61,903 nucleotides of DNA, from contig CAYXHZ010000014.1 in NCBI GenBank assembly GCA_964465065.1, positions 1 to 61,903 on the forward strand, read 5' to 3'. Positions within the stretch are counted from its first letter, which is position 1, and every line of letters begins with the position of its first letter. Shown here one piece after another: positions 9,271 to 18,689 of this stretch. The translations under genes and the position numbers were made by a program. The notes beneath the pieces were generated by a model. It saw only the letters and a list, made by a program, of their open reading frames with translations. It made no database searches and was not told the origin of the DNA. The stretch is from CAYMND01 sp964465065. GTDB taxonomy: Bacteria > Acidobacteriota > Aminicenantia > UBA2199.

Positions 9271-12200
9271 ATGGCGCAGAAACTTGAGGTCAAGCGATTA
9301 TACGTAGAAAAAAAGGAGACCTTTGCCGACGAGGCCCGCACTCTTCTCCACGATCTGCAGACGACACTGGGCCTGACTGGCCTGCAGGCAGTGCGCATCC
9401 TGATCCGTTACGATTATCAGAACATCGATCCGCAAATCGAAGCCGTGTCGTTACCGACCATCTTCTCCGAGCCGCCGGTCGATCACCTTTACCTTGGCGA
9501 TTTCCCGCACCAGCCCGACGATTTCGTCATGACCGTGGAACTCTTGCCGGGTCAATACGATCAACGCGCCGATTCGGCCGCTCAATGCATACAACTGCTG
9601 GGCCAGAGTCTGCGCCCCAGCGTACGGGCAGCCAAAACCTATGTTTTTTCCGGCGATCTGCCCGAGCCAGAGCGCAACCAGATCCGCCGGCAGATCGTCA
9701 ATCCGGTTGACTCCCGACTGGCCGCCGAATCATTGCCCGAGACGCTCGAGTACCAGCCGCCCGCGCCTCAACCTGTCGCCACCATCCACGGCTTCATCGA
9801 TCAGAGTCCCGAGCAACTCGAAAAACTGATCGCCGACCTCGGGTTAGCCATGTCTGCAAACGATCTGCACTTCTGTCAACAGTACTTTAGCCAGGAAGAA
9901 AAACGTGACCCGACCCTGACCGAAATCCGCCTGCTGGACACCTACTGGTCCGATCATTGTCGGCACACGACCTTCACCACTCTGCTGGATCAGGTCGAGA
10001 TCGAGACGGGTTCATATGCAGAACCGATCCGCAAAGCCTGGCTAACCTTCAAGGCCGAGGCGCGACCTTTCTTTGACCCGGAGCGGGAACTGACCCTGAT
10101 GCGCATGGCCACCCTGAGCATGAAAAGAGCCAAACGGCTCGGACAAATACCCGATCTGGAGGAATCCAGCGAGAACAACGCCTGCAGCATCATCCGCCCG
10201 GTCGACGTTGACGGACGCAGCCAACCCTGGCTGATCATGTTCAAAAACGAAACCCACAATCACCCGACCGAAATCGAACCCTTCGGCGGAGCAGCCACCT
10301 GCCTGGGCGGCGCCATACGGGATCCCCTGTCGGGACGCAGCTATGTCTACCAGGCCATGCGGATCAGCGGAGCCGCCGCCCCGACCCAACCGCTGACCGC
10401 CACACTACCCGGAAAATTGCCGCAGCGTAAAATATGCCGCGAGGCCGCCGCCGGTTTCAGTGCCTACGGAAACCAGATCGGCCTGGCCACCGGTCTGGTG
10501 CACGAATATTATCACCCCGGTTACATGGCCAAGCGTATGGAAGTGGGCGCGGTCATCGCCGCGGTTCCCCAGGCACAAGTCTGCCGCCAGGAGCCGCTAG
10601 CCGGAGACAAGGTCGTCCTCATCGGCGGCCGTACCGGTCGCGACGGCATCGGCGGAGCCACCGGATCTTCCAAGACCCACTCTGAAAGTTCGCTCGAGAC
10701 CGCCGGGTCTGAAGTGCAGAAGGGCAACCCTCCCGAGGAACGAAAACTGCAGCGTTTGTTCCGCAATCCCGACTTTACCCTGCTGGTGAAAAAAAGCAAC
10801 GACTTCGGTGCCGGTGGCGTTTCTGTGGCGATCGGCGAACTGGCCGCGGGCCTGGAAATCGAACTGGACAAAGTCACCAAGAAATACGAAGGCCTGGACG
10901 GCACCGAACTGGCCGTTTCCGAATCCCAGGAACGCATGGCGGTCGTCGTGGCGCCGGCCAACACGGACAGGGTGCTGGCCTTGGCCGACAGCGAGAACCT
11001 CGAAGCCAACATCATCGCCACCGTAACCGAACAGCCTCGGCTGCGAATGATCTGGCAGGGTAAAACCATCGTCGATCTGGCCCGGTCCTTCCTGGACAGC
11101 AGCGGTTTGCAACCGCACAGTACGGTTCAGCTTGCCGCTCCCGAAGAGAAGACCGCCTTTTTCGACAGTTCAGATCTACCTGCCTCCGACATTAAAACAC
11201 GCTGGCTGTCCGCACTGGCCGACCTCAACGTATGCAGCCAGCAATCCCTAAACGAGCGTTTCGACAATACAATCGGTGCCGGAACCGTCCATATGCCTTA
11301 CGGTGGACGCTGCCAAAACAGCCCAATCGAGACCATGATCGCCAAGATCCCTGTTCTGAATGGAGAAACGACGACAGCCAGCGCCATGACTTACGGTTTC
11401 GACCCCGACTTGAGTCAGTGGAGCCCTTTCCACGGCGGTCTGTACGCCATTGTCGAAGCGCTGGCCAAGATCGTCGCCAGCGGTGTTGATTACCATAGCG
11501 TTCGCTTCTCGTTACAGGAGTATTTCGAAAAGCCGAGACTGAGCCCTCAGCGCTGGGCCAAACCTTTTGCCGCCCTGCTGGGTGCCAATTTCGCTTTGAG
11601 TCAACTGGGCCTGGCGGCCATCGGCGGCAAGGACAGCATGTCCGGCAGTTTCAACCAATTTGATGTGCCCCCCACCCTGATCGCCTTCGCCGTTTCCACT
11701 CTGAACGCCGCCCAGGCTGTCAGTCCGGAATTCAAGGCCCCGCACCACCGTATATTGCTCTTGCAAGTACCCATCGACAAGAACGGAATGCCCGAACTGA
11801 ATGTGATGACTCGCCATTTCGAATCTTTGCATCGGGCCATCCAGCAAGGCCAGATCGCCGCCGCACGTGCCGTCCATCGCGGCGGAATAGCCAGCGCCTT
11901 GACCAAAATGTCCGCCGGAAACGAATTGGGAGCGACCCTGACGGCGACACTGGACGAGTCGTTGCTGTTCAAAGCTATGATCGGCTCGATTGTGATTGAA
12001 TGGCAAGGCAGCCGAGACCCGAGTGAGTTTTTCCATGATCACGCCGTCGAGATTGGCAAAACCAGCGCAACAGCAATTTTCAGCGGCACGAATTTAGACA
12101 TATCATTGACTGAAGCCTTGGCTGCCTGGCAAGCTCCGCTGGAGGAAATCTACCCTCGGGGAAAACAGAGCGACCAAGCGGCGCCCAACCTGCCCCTGTA

Positions 12201-13032
12201 CCCGGCAAAAAAACATAGAGTCCAGCCAAAGATAGCCGTCCCAAGAGTCATCATACCTGTTTTTCCGGGCAGCAACTGTGAATACGACTGTCAGAATAAT
12301 TTTAATCGCGTTGGTGCCCGGGCCAAAATTTTCGTTTTCCGCAACCAGAACCCCAGCGCCATAACGGAATCATTGACCAGACTGACCCAGGAAATCGACC
12401 AGGCACAGATCCTCATGCTGCCCGGCGGCTTCAGCGCCGGCGACGAACCGGACGGTTCCGGCAAGTTCATCGCCGCGGTTCTGGCCAACCGTCAAGTTTA
12501 CGAGGCCATCCAGCGGCTGTTGCTTCGTCAGGGTCTGATTCTGGGCATTTGCAACGGCTTCCAGGCGCTGATCAAGACCGGACTGCTGCCCTACGGAGAA
12601 TTGCGGCTACCCGGCGCCGACAGCCCGACCCTGACCTTTAACCGAGTCGGCCGTCACCTTTCACGCATCGCTTACACCCGCATCGTTTCGACCCTGACCC
12701 CCTGGCTGTGGAATCGCGACCCGGGCGAATTTTACCAGCTGGCCATTTCCCATGGCGAGGGGCGATTCGTCGCTCCCGATCCCATACTGCACGAGCTGTC
12801 CAGGAATGGCCAGATCGCCACCCAATACGTTTCCGGCGACGGCCTTCCCGGAACCCGGTACGCCGACAATCCCAACGGCTCTCTCTGGGCCATCGAGGGG
12901 ATATCCAGCCCGAATGGCCTCATCTTCGGCAAGATGGGACACAACGAACGGTTCACCCGGCTGACTTTGCAGAATATTCCCGGCGACAAGGATGACCGGC
13001 TATTTTCCGCCGGCGTCGATTTCTTCAGATAA
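9271..13032 (+). CDS. purL: Phosphoribosylformylglycinamidine synthase, fused large form
   Basis: FGAM synthase converts FGAR plus glutamine to FGAM in purine synthesis. At 1253 residues it is the single-chain form joining a PurS-like N-terminus (1-140), two AIRS-type halves (substrate segment TYWSDHCRHTTF, MFKNETHNHPTEIEPFGGAAT, then NDFGAGGVSVAIGELA and GGKDSMSGSF) and a C-terminal glutamine amidotransferase (from about 990) with nucleophile Cys1094 in GICNGFQ and His1161 in SHGEGRF. The N-terminus resembles the clostridial/streptococcal 'clade II' fused PurL rather than the gamma-proteobacterial one. Start ATG at 9271 with AGG 8 bases upstream. Well preserved throughout. Confidence 0.95.
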   Translation: MAQKLEVKRLYVEKKETFADEARTLLHDLQTTLGLTGLQAVRILIRYDYQNIDPQIEAVSLPTIFSEPPVDHLYLGDFPHQPDDFVMTVELLPGQYDQRADSAAQCIQLLGQSLRPSVRAAKTYVFSGDLPEPERNQIRRQIVNPVDSRLAAESLPETLEYQPPAPQPVATIHGFIDQSPEQLEKLIADLGLAMSANDLHFCQQYFSQEEKRDPTLTEIRLLDTYWSDHCRHTTFTTLLDQVEIETGSYAEPIRKAWLTFKAEARPFFDPERELTLMRMATLSMKRAKRLGQIPDLEESSENNACSIIRPVDVDGRSQPWLIMFKNETHNHPTEIEPFGGAATCLGGAIRDPLSGRSYVYQAMRISGAAAPTQPLTATLPGKLPQRKICREAAAGFSAYGNQIGLATGLVHEYYHPGYMAKRMEVGAVIAAVPQAQVCRQEPLAGDKVVLIGGRTGRDGIGGATGSSKTHSESSLETAGSEVQKGNPPEERKLQRLFRNPDFTLLVKKSNDFGAGGVSVAIGELAAGLEIELDKVTKKYEGLDGTELAVSESQERMAVVVAPANTDRVLALADSENLEANIIATVTEQPRLRMIWQGKTIVDLARSFLDSSGLQPHSTVQLAAPEEKTAFFDSSDLPASDIKTRWLSALADLNVCSQQSLNERFDNTIGAGTVHMPYGGRCQNSPIETMIAKIPVLNGETTTASAMTYGFDPDLSQWSPFHGGLYAIVEALAKIVASGVDYHSVRFSLQEYFEKPRLSPQRWAKPFAALLGANFALSQLGLAAIGGKDSMSGSFNQFDVPPTLIAFAVSTLNAAQAVSPEFKAPHHRILLLQVPIDKNGMPELNVMTRHFESLHRAIQQGQIAAARAVHRGGIASALTKMSAGNELGATLTATLDESLLFKAMIGSIVIEWQGSRDPSEFFHDHAVEIGKTSATAIFSGTNLDISLTEALAAWQAPLEEIYPRGKQSDQAAPNLPLYPAKKHRVQPKIAVPRVIIPVFPGSNCEYDCQNNFNRVGARAKIFVFRNQNPSAITESLTRLTQEIDQAQILMLPGGFSAGDEPDGSGKFIAAVLANRQVYEAIQRLLLRQGLILGICNGFQALIKTGLLPYGELRLPGADSPTLTFNRVGRHLSRIAYTRIVSTLTPWLWNRDPGEFYQLAISHGEGRFVAPDPILHELSRNGQIATQYVSGDGLPGTRYADNPNGSLWAIEGISSPNGLIFGKMGHNERFTRLTLQNIPGDKDDRLFSAGVDFFR

Positions 13033-13041
13033 ACTGTGACG

Positions 13042-14316
13042 ATGGAAACCGTTCCTCTGGCCGAGCGCTTGCGACCAACCAGCCTGGCCGAATTCATCGG
13101 TCAGGAACACATCATTGCCAAACTGAAACCGAACGTTGAGGCGGCGCTGACCACGATTCCATCCCTAATTTTCTGGGGACCACCCGGTTGCGGGAAAACT
13201 TCCCTTTCCCGTCTGCTCGCCAGTGAACTGAATCTTCCGTTCGAAGAGTTTTCCGCGACCGTCTCCGGAATCGCCGAAATCAAGAAAACCCTCCGCGATG
13301 CCGACAACCAGTTCGGCCAGCACGCAAAGCCTTTGATTCTGTTCGTCGACGAGATCCACCATTTCAACAAACACGCCCAAGACGCATTTTTACCTTACGT
13401 AGAACGCGGCGTGATCCTGCTCCTGGGCACCACTACCGAGAATCCTTCCTTCAAGATCAACAGGGCATTGCTTTCCCGTATTCAGATCTACGAGTTCAGA
13501 CCTTTGAGCGAAGCTCACCTGCTGCTGCTTTTCGAAAAGGCCATGGCCGCTCTTCCGCTGGACAAACGACCACAACTGTCAGGCGGCGCCAAAAAGATTT
13601 GCCTGGATTTCGCCGCCGGCGACGGACGACGCCTGCTCAACCTGCTCGAAGCTTTGTCACAAAAGCAAATCGGACCGCTCGATGAGCCCCAGTTGCGGAC
13701 CTTCATCGAAAGACCGGTCATGGGGTATGATCGCAGCGGCGACGACCGTTACCAGTTGATCTCGGCCCTGCACAAAAGCGTCCGCAACTCCGATTGCGAC
13801 GCCGCCCTCTACTGGCTGGCCCGCATGCTGGTCGGCGGCGAAGATCCGCTATACCTGCTGCGGCGGCTGATCCGGATCAGCGCCGAAGACATCGGACTGG
13901 CCGACCCGCAAGCGCTGTCTACCTGCCTGGAATGCAAGCAGGCCTTTGAGAGTCTCGGTTCACCGGAAGGGGACATCTTTCTGGTTATGGCCGTCGTCTA
14001 CCTCGCCAGTGCGCCCAAAAGCGACTCGTTGTACCGTGCCCACCAGGCCGCCGTGAAATTGGCCCAGGATCGCCCCCTGCCCGTTCCGTTGCAGCTCATC
14101 AATCCGGACCACGGCATGGCTGTAGCTCGGGGAGCCGGCAAGACGTACCAGTACGCCCACGATTTTCCCGAGCGGACGACCGCCATGTCCGCCTGGCCCG
14201 AAGGACTCCCGCAACACCGCCTGTTCGTCCCCCTGGACAAAGGTTTTGAAAAAAACATCGCGCAACGGCTGGATTATTGGCAAAAACTCAAAGAGCAACT
14301 GAAACAGACGGATTGA
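13042..14316 (+). CDS. rarA: Replication-associated recombination protein A (RarA/MgsA)
   Basis: A clamp-loader-like AAA+ ATPase that acts at stalled replication forks. The 424-residue protein opens PLAERLRPTSLAEFIGQEH, has Walker A GPPGCGKT at 46-53, Walker B FVDEIHHFNK and the GTTTENPSF sensor segment, all diagnostic of RarA. The C-terminal helical part (VYLASAPKSDSLYRA) is also conserved. A GTG two codons upstream (13036) is an alternative start; no strong Shine-Dalgarno marks either. It starts 9 bases after purL and is the last gene of the plus-strand unit. Confidence 0.92.
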   Translation: METVPLAERLRPTSLAEFIGQEHIIAKLKPNVEAALTTIPSLIFWGPPGCGKTSLSRLLASELNLPFEEFSATVSGIAEIKKTLRDADNQFGQHAKPLILFVDEIHHFNKHAQDAFLPYVERGVILLLGTTTENPSFKINRALLSRIQIYEFRPLSEAHLLLLFEKAMAALPLDKRPQLSGGAKKICLDFAAGDGRRLLNLLEALSQKQIGPLDEPQLRTFIERPVMGYDRSGDDRYQLISALHKSVRNSDCDAALYWLARMLVGGEDPLYLLRRLIRISAEDIGLADPQALSTCLECKQAFESLGSPEGDIFLVMAVVYLASAPKSDSLYRAHQAAVKLAQDRPLPVPLQLINPDHGMAVARGAGKTYQYAHDFPERTTAMSAWPEGLPQHRLFVPLDKGFEKNIAQRLDYWQKLKEQLKQTD

Positions 14317-14329
14317 GCCTTCAAGCCGC

Positions 14330-15199
14330 TCACTTGTCCACCGCCCGGATCATGGCGATGATATTGATGAGGAAAACTTCTCTGGGGCTCTGCAAGGTCG
14401 TATTGGAAAAAGCCTGAGAAAAAAACTCCTCGGCTATCCTGTTTTCGTCTTTCCCCGCTTTCAGTCCGGCCTGAATCGTGTCGGACCATCTTTGCGTCTC
14501 CTGTAAAGATCGCTCAAAAAAGAGTTTGACCTGTTTTTCTCCACGTATGACCCGATTGTGGGAAAAAGCCAGGCCGCTGACCGGCAATCGGGACAGACGC
14601 TGCAAAGAAGACAGGTAATCATGATAGCTCGACAGGAACAGAGGCCGGATGGCACCGTCCCGTTCCATGACTCCGACAGCGTCTCCGGGAAAGAGCAAGC
14701 CGTCCGGCTCCAGCAGGTAGGCCTGTGAACAGCGCGTATGGCCGGGAGTCGCCAGTGCCCGCAGGCTGCGACCATGATCCAGCGGCAGCCGTTCTCCGTC
14801 CTCTATCACCGTCAATCGTTCCGGCGAACGCAGCTGCGGCAGGTTGTCCCGCTGAGCCGGGGGGGTGAAATCCCGGTTCAAACGGTTGATGAAGGCGATG
14901 ACACTGTCCTTTTGCAACAGATCTGCGGTCTGAGCTGAAGCCAGAACCTCCGCCTGATGGTGCTGGCAGATGGCGGTCAACGCTCCGGTATGATCCCAAT
15001 GACTGTGCGTCAGCACGACCCGGGCCAACTTCTGCTCGCCCAAAACCCGCCCGATTCGCTCCAGAAAGGTCTGCGCCATTATGGCGACACCGCTGTCGAT
15101 CAGCAACGGAAATTCACCACGAACGAGGTACAGAGGAAACATCGGATCGTTCAGGGCGAACACCCCGGCGACAACTTCATCCAAATCCTTGGGTTTCAA
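14330..15199 (-). CDS. Metallo-beta-lactamase-fold hydrolase
   Basis: A 289-residue MBL-fold protein with the binuclear metal motif HSHWDH at 65-70 and downstream ligands in TPGHT, FPGDAVG and SHNR. This arrangement is of the glyoxalase II/flavoprotein-like hydrolase group; the substrate is not deducible. The reading frame has no ATG at its 5' end: it begins with TTG at 15199, directly after the malQ TGA, with a GGGGG run about 10 bases upstream, so TTG initiation by coupled translation is the best reading. Third gene of htpG-malQ-MBL. Confidence 0.82.
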   Translation of the reverse strand: MKPKDLDEVVAGVFALNDPMFPLYLVRGEFPLLIDSGVAIMAQTFLERIGRVLGEQKLARVVLTHSHWDHTGALTAICQHHQAEVLASAQTADLLQKDSVIAFINRLNRDFTPPAQRDNLPQLRSPERLTVIEDGERLPLDHGRSLRALATPGHTRCSQAYLLEPDGLLFPGDAVGVMERDGAIRPLFLSSYHDYLSSLQRLSRLPVSGLAFSHNRVIRGEKQVKLFFERSLQETQRWSDTIQAGLKAGKDENRIAEEFFSQAFSNTTLQSPREVFLINIIAMIRAVDK

Positions 15200-16741
15200 T
15201 CATTTCCCCCGAATGCCGTCACTGCGCCCATGGCGCCGGCACAGTTCCGCAAGATGTGAAAAAACCGGCCGCAGGTCCTGGCCGCTCAGCTTCCACGACC
15301 AATTGCCCGTGGCCATTCCCGGAACATTGAAGCGGGCTTCCCGACCGTATTCCAGCAGGTCGCAGACCGAGAGCAGCACCGTCCTGGCTTTGGAGGCCAG
15401 CGCCGTTTCGATCAGGCGCCAAACCGTACTTGGCTCCCGGCTCCAGGCCACGTAGTCCTCGACCCGCTGCCGTTCACCCGGGCTCAGCTCGTCTTCCAAC
15501 CAGCCAGAGCTTGTATTGTTGTCGTGAGTGCCCAAATAAAGGACCCAGGGACGATCATCCAGGTTGTGCGGCAGGTAGGGGTGATCGTCGCCGCCGGAAA
15601 AGGCGAAATGCAGAATCTTCATGCCAGGCAAACCGATCCGGTCGCGTAACTCCTCTACAGCCGGAGTGATGATACCGAGATCTTCGGCCACCAGAGCGGG
15701 TAGTTCGCCCAGGGTATCGCTCAAGGCGGAAAAGAATTTGATGTCGGGTCCTTTGCGCCAGCTCCCTTCCCGGGCGGTCCTGGCCGCAGCCGGTACGGCC
15801 CAATAGGACTCGATCCCACGGAAATGGTCGATACGTACCATATCGGTCTGGCGCAAGGCCCAGGCCAGCCGGTTGCGCCACCACGCCACGGTCGGTGCGT
15901 GCAATTCGTCACCCTCGAACCAGCGGTAAAGCGGATTGCCCCATAGTTGGCCATCCTGACTGAAATAATCCGGAGGCACACCGGCTACATATGTCGGCTG
16001 CAGACTGGAGGAATCAATCTCATACACTTCCGGATGAGCCCAGACATCGGCGCTGTCGAACTGGCCGTACAGCGGCATGTCGCCGAGAAGATGTACGCCC
16101 AGGCCGTTACAATGCGCCCGAAGGGCTTGCCACTGGTCGAAAAACAGGTATTGGACAAAACGATGCCAGGCGATTTCACGACGGTGAGTTTCCCGGAATT
16201 CATCCAGAGTATCCTGGTGCCGCGTTTTCAGACCGTCAGGCCAATTGCGCCAATCACTGCTGCGCAGTTGATCCGCAATGCTCTCAAACAGGGCATAATT
16301 ATCCAACCAGCCGTCCGCATCCCGACAGAAGCTCAAAAAATCGTCATTTTGTTCCAGTACCGGTTCAGCCAGATCAAAAATCCGCCACAGCAACTTGAAC
16401 AACGCCAGCCGGCGTTCGTCCCAGGCACACCGGTCCAGGGCCTGTGTGTCCGGAAACTCAGTCAGACAGTCAGCGGATACATGGAATTTATCCAACAGCT
16501 GCAACTCGTCGATAAGCAGCGGATTACCGGCAAAACAGGAGGCGGGAGAATAAGGAGAATTGTTGAAGATGGAGCGTACCGGGTGTAAAGGCAGGATCTG
16601 CCAGATAGACTGCCCGGCCTCGGCCAGGGTTTTTGAGAAATCGTAGGCTTCCCGGCCCATCGTTCCACAGCCCCTTTTGCCCGGCAGCGCGGTGATGTGC
16701 AACCAGATCCCGCAGCTGCGCCCGCCTTCAAGCAAGGCCAT
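15200..16741 (-). CDS. malQ: 4-alpha-glucanotransferase (amylomaltase)
   Basis: A GH77 enzyme that transfers segments of alpha-1,4-glucan between malto-oligosaccharides. The 513-residue protein opens CGIWLHITALPG, continues with AEAGQSIWQILPL and SPYSPASCFAGNPLLID, and carries the catalytic region: VRIDHFRGIESYW (nucleophile Asp), AEDLGIITP (acid/base Glu) and YLGTHDNN (second Asp). Its first 14 bases overlap the 3' end of htpG, an unexpected partnership because no other maltodextrin or glycogen gene is nearby. The MBL-fold gene follows directly. Confidence 0.93.
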   Translation of the reverse strand: MALLEGGRSCGIWLHITALPGKRGCGTMGREAYDFSKTLAEAGQSIWQILPLHPVRSIFNNSPYSPASCFAGNPLLIDELQLLDKFHVSADCLTEFPDTQALDRCAWDERRLALFKLLWRIFDLAEPVLEQNDDFLSFCRDADGWLDNYALFESIADQLRSSDWRNWPDGLKTRHQDTLDEFRETHRREIAWHRFVQYLFFDQWQALRAHCNGLGVHLLGDMPLYGQFDSADVWAHPEVYEIDSSSLQPTYVAGVPPDYFSQDGQLWGNPLYRWFEGDELHAPTVAWWRNRLAWALRQTDMVRIDHFRGIESYWAVPAAARTAREGSWRKGPDIKFFSALSDTLGELPALVAEDLGIITPAVEELRDRIGLPGMKILHFAFSGGDDHPYLPHNLDDRPWVLYLGTHDNNTSSGWLEDELSPGERQRVEDYVAWSREPSTVWRLIETALASKARTVLLSVCDLLEYGREARFNVPGMATGNWSWKLSGQDLRPVFSHLAELCRRHGRSDGIRGK

Positions 16742-18614
16742 CGGTCTCTTCCGCGGTAGCCCAGTTCATCAGCAGCAATGCATCCGGCATGATCTCATCG
16801 ACGGACTCCAGCAAACCCTCCTTGAGCAGGGCCAAATCAACCAGCATCTGCGCACTGGTCTTCAACCGGGGGCTGAGCGGATTCTTTTCATGCAATGCCG
16901 CCAGGCTGCCGATGAGCGGATTGGCGGGATTGATTTCCAGAATGCGTTTCTGGAACTGATAACTTTTATCGCTCATTTTGAGCAGCTTTTCCATCTGGGC
17001 CGACGGCGCCTTGCCATCGATGACCAGCAGGCAGGGGCTGCTGATCAAGCGTTCGGAAACCCGGACATCCGCAAGCTTGGCGGCGAAGGTGGTTTTAAAG
17101 TATGCAATCAGTCCCGGAATCGAAGCTGGAGCCTCCGGAGCGGTTTTATCCGCTTTATCCTGAACCGGACGATCGATCTTGACGTCGGCGCCCAAAATAT
17201 TGACGAAAGGTTTCTTCTGGTATTCACGAAGGTTCTCGACGACAAATTCATCGATTGGATCCGTCAGCAGCAATACCGGCAGGTTCTGTTCCCGGAAAGC
17301 TTCCAGGGCCGGATTACGTTCCAGATGGAGCCGTTGACCACCGGATATGTAATATATTTTATCCAGTTTCCCTTCGTTCTGACTTACGGCGGTGTCGAGA
17401 TCAATCAAGTCAGAAGCCGGCTGGGTACTGCATTCAAACAGGAGCAACGGCGCCAGTTTCTCCCGGCTCTCCCAATCCTTGAGAATTCCTTCCTTGAAGT
17501 AGCGATTGAATGCCTCCCAGATCTTCCGGTATTGTTCGGGGTTTTCTTTCTTGAGTTGAGTCAGATGCTCCAGCAGTTTGCGCACCAGATAGGATTGGAT
17601 CTTTTTGACTTTCCCGTGGCTCTGCACGGTCTCGCGTGAAATATTGAGCGGAAGCTCCTCGCTGTCCACCACACCTTTTATGAAACGGAAATATTCGGGC
17701 AGAATCTCTTTACTCCCGCTCTGGATGAGAATTTTTTTGGAGTACAGGTCGACTCCGGGATCGTTTTGAGCAAAACCCAACATGTCTTCGTTGGTCTTGG
17801 GAACATAGAGCAGGGCCTGAAACTGGACCGGTGCGTCGACATTGAGGTGCAGATGCGACAATGGCGCATCGTCCAGAATCGGCAGCGACTTGTAAAAATC
17901 CAGGTAATCCTGCTCCTTCAACTCTCCTTTCGGTTGCGACCAGATGGCCTGAATTCTCTCCACTTTGCTCTTTTCGACGAATATCGGAAACGGAACGAAG
18001 CGGGAATGGGCGTTGATGATACGTTCGATTTCCTCTTTTTGTAGAAACTGCTTTTCATCCTCTTTAAGCAGCAGCTCGATGCGGGTGCCCCGCTTTTTCT
18101 TCACCGTCTCTTCTATTGTGTAGCTGGTATCTCCGCGGGATACCCACAACCAGGCCTTTTCTCCGGGCTTGGCGGCCAGAGTGGTGACCCGGATCTCGTC
18201 GGCCACCATGAAACTGGCGTAGAAACCGACACCGAACTGACCGATCAGGTCATCGGTCGAACCATGCTTGTCCTTGGCCATCTCTTTGAGGAAATCCAGG
18301 GTGCCCGAATGGGCAATAGTACCGAGGTTACCGATCAGTTCCTCGCGGGTCATGCCGATCCCGCTGTCTTCGATCACCAGGGTTCCGGCTTTTTCATTCA
18401 GGCTGATATCGATACGCAACTCTTCGTCAGGATCGATCAAGGTCTGCTGGGTCAGCTGCGCGAAGCGAACCTTGCTCAGGGCATCGGCACTGTTGGAGAT
18501 CAGTTCGCGCAGAAAGACTTCCTTGTGCTGGTAGAGCGAGTATACCAGTATGTCCAGTAATTTTTTGACTTCCGATTGAAATTCCAGCTTTTCGGGTTGT
18601 GCGGTTTCGGCCAT
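16728..18614 (-). CDS. htpG: Chaperone HtpG (Hsp90)
   Basis: Bacterial Hsp90, an ATP-dependent homodimeric cytosolic chaperone. The 628-residue protein has the GHKL ATP-binding N-domain with ELISNSADAL, IEDSGIGMTREEL and GQFGVGFYASFMVAD, then the middle and C-terminal dimerisation domains. AAGGAG lies 7 bases before the ATG, and a near-consensus sigma70-type promoter lies at 18650-18678. No HrcA/CIRCE-type element is visible upstream. It heads a minus-strand unit with malQ and the MBL-fold gene. Confidence 0.96.
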   Translation of the reverse strand: MAETAQPEKLEFQSEVKKLLDILVYSLYQHKEVFLRELISNSADALSKVRFAQLTQQTLIDPDEELRIDISLNEKAGTLVIEDSGIGMTREELIGNLGTIAHSGTLDFLKEMAKDKHGSTDDLIGQFGVGFYASFMVADEIRVTTLAAKPGEKAWLWVSRGDTSYTIEETVKKKRGTRIELLLKEDEKQFLQKEEIERIINAHSRFVPFPIFVEKSKVERIQAIWSQPKGELKEQDYLDFYKSLPILDDAPLSHLHLNVDAPVQFQALLYVPKTNEDMLGFAQNDPGVDLYSKKILIQSGSKEILPEYFRFIKGVVDSEELPLNISRETVQSHGKVKKIQSYLVRKLLEHLTQLKKENPEQYRKIWEAFNRYFKEGILKDWESREKLAPLLLFECSTQPASDLIDLDTAVSQNEGKLDKIYYISGGQRLHLERNPALEAFREQNLPVLLLTDPIDEFVVENLREYQKKPFVNILGADVKIDRPVQDKADKTAPEAPASIPGLIAYFKTTFAAKLADVRVSERLISSPCLLVIDGKAPSAQMEKLLKMSDKSYQFQKRILEINPANPLIGSLAALHEKNPLSPRLKTSAQMLVDLALLKEGLLESVDEIMPDALLLMNWATAEETDGLA

Positions 18615-18649
18615 TTTTCACTCCTTGTTAGCGTGTTTTCAGCGGGTGT

Positions 18650-18678
18650 ATTATAACTGCTTTGTTAGGGATTTTCAA
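18650..18678 (-). promoter_or_regulatory. Promoter of htpG
   Basis: Read on the minus strand, TTGAAA (18678-18673) and TATAAT (18655-18650) are spaced by exactly 17 bases, about 35 bases before the htpG ATG. It is one of the strongest promoter-like signals in the window and is of housekeeping type. Confidence 0.7.
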
Positions 18679-18689
18679 CAACAGCAGTG

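Noticed and set aside
14317..14329. Possible terminator between convergent rarA and the MBL-fold gene.
   Set aside because: Only 13 bases separate the stops and no stem is present.
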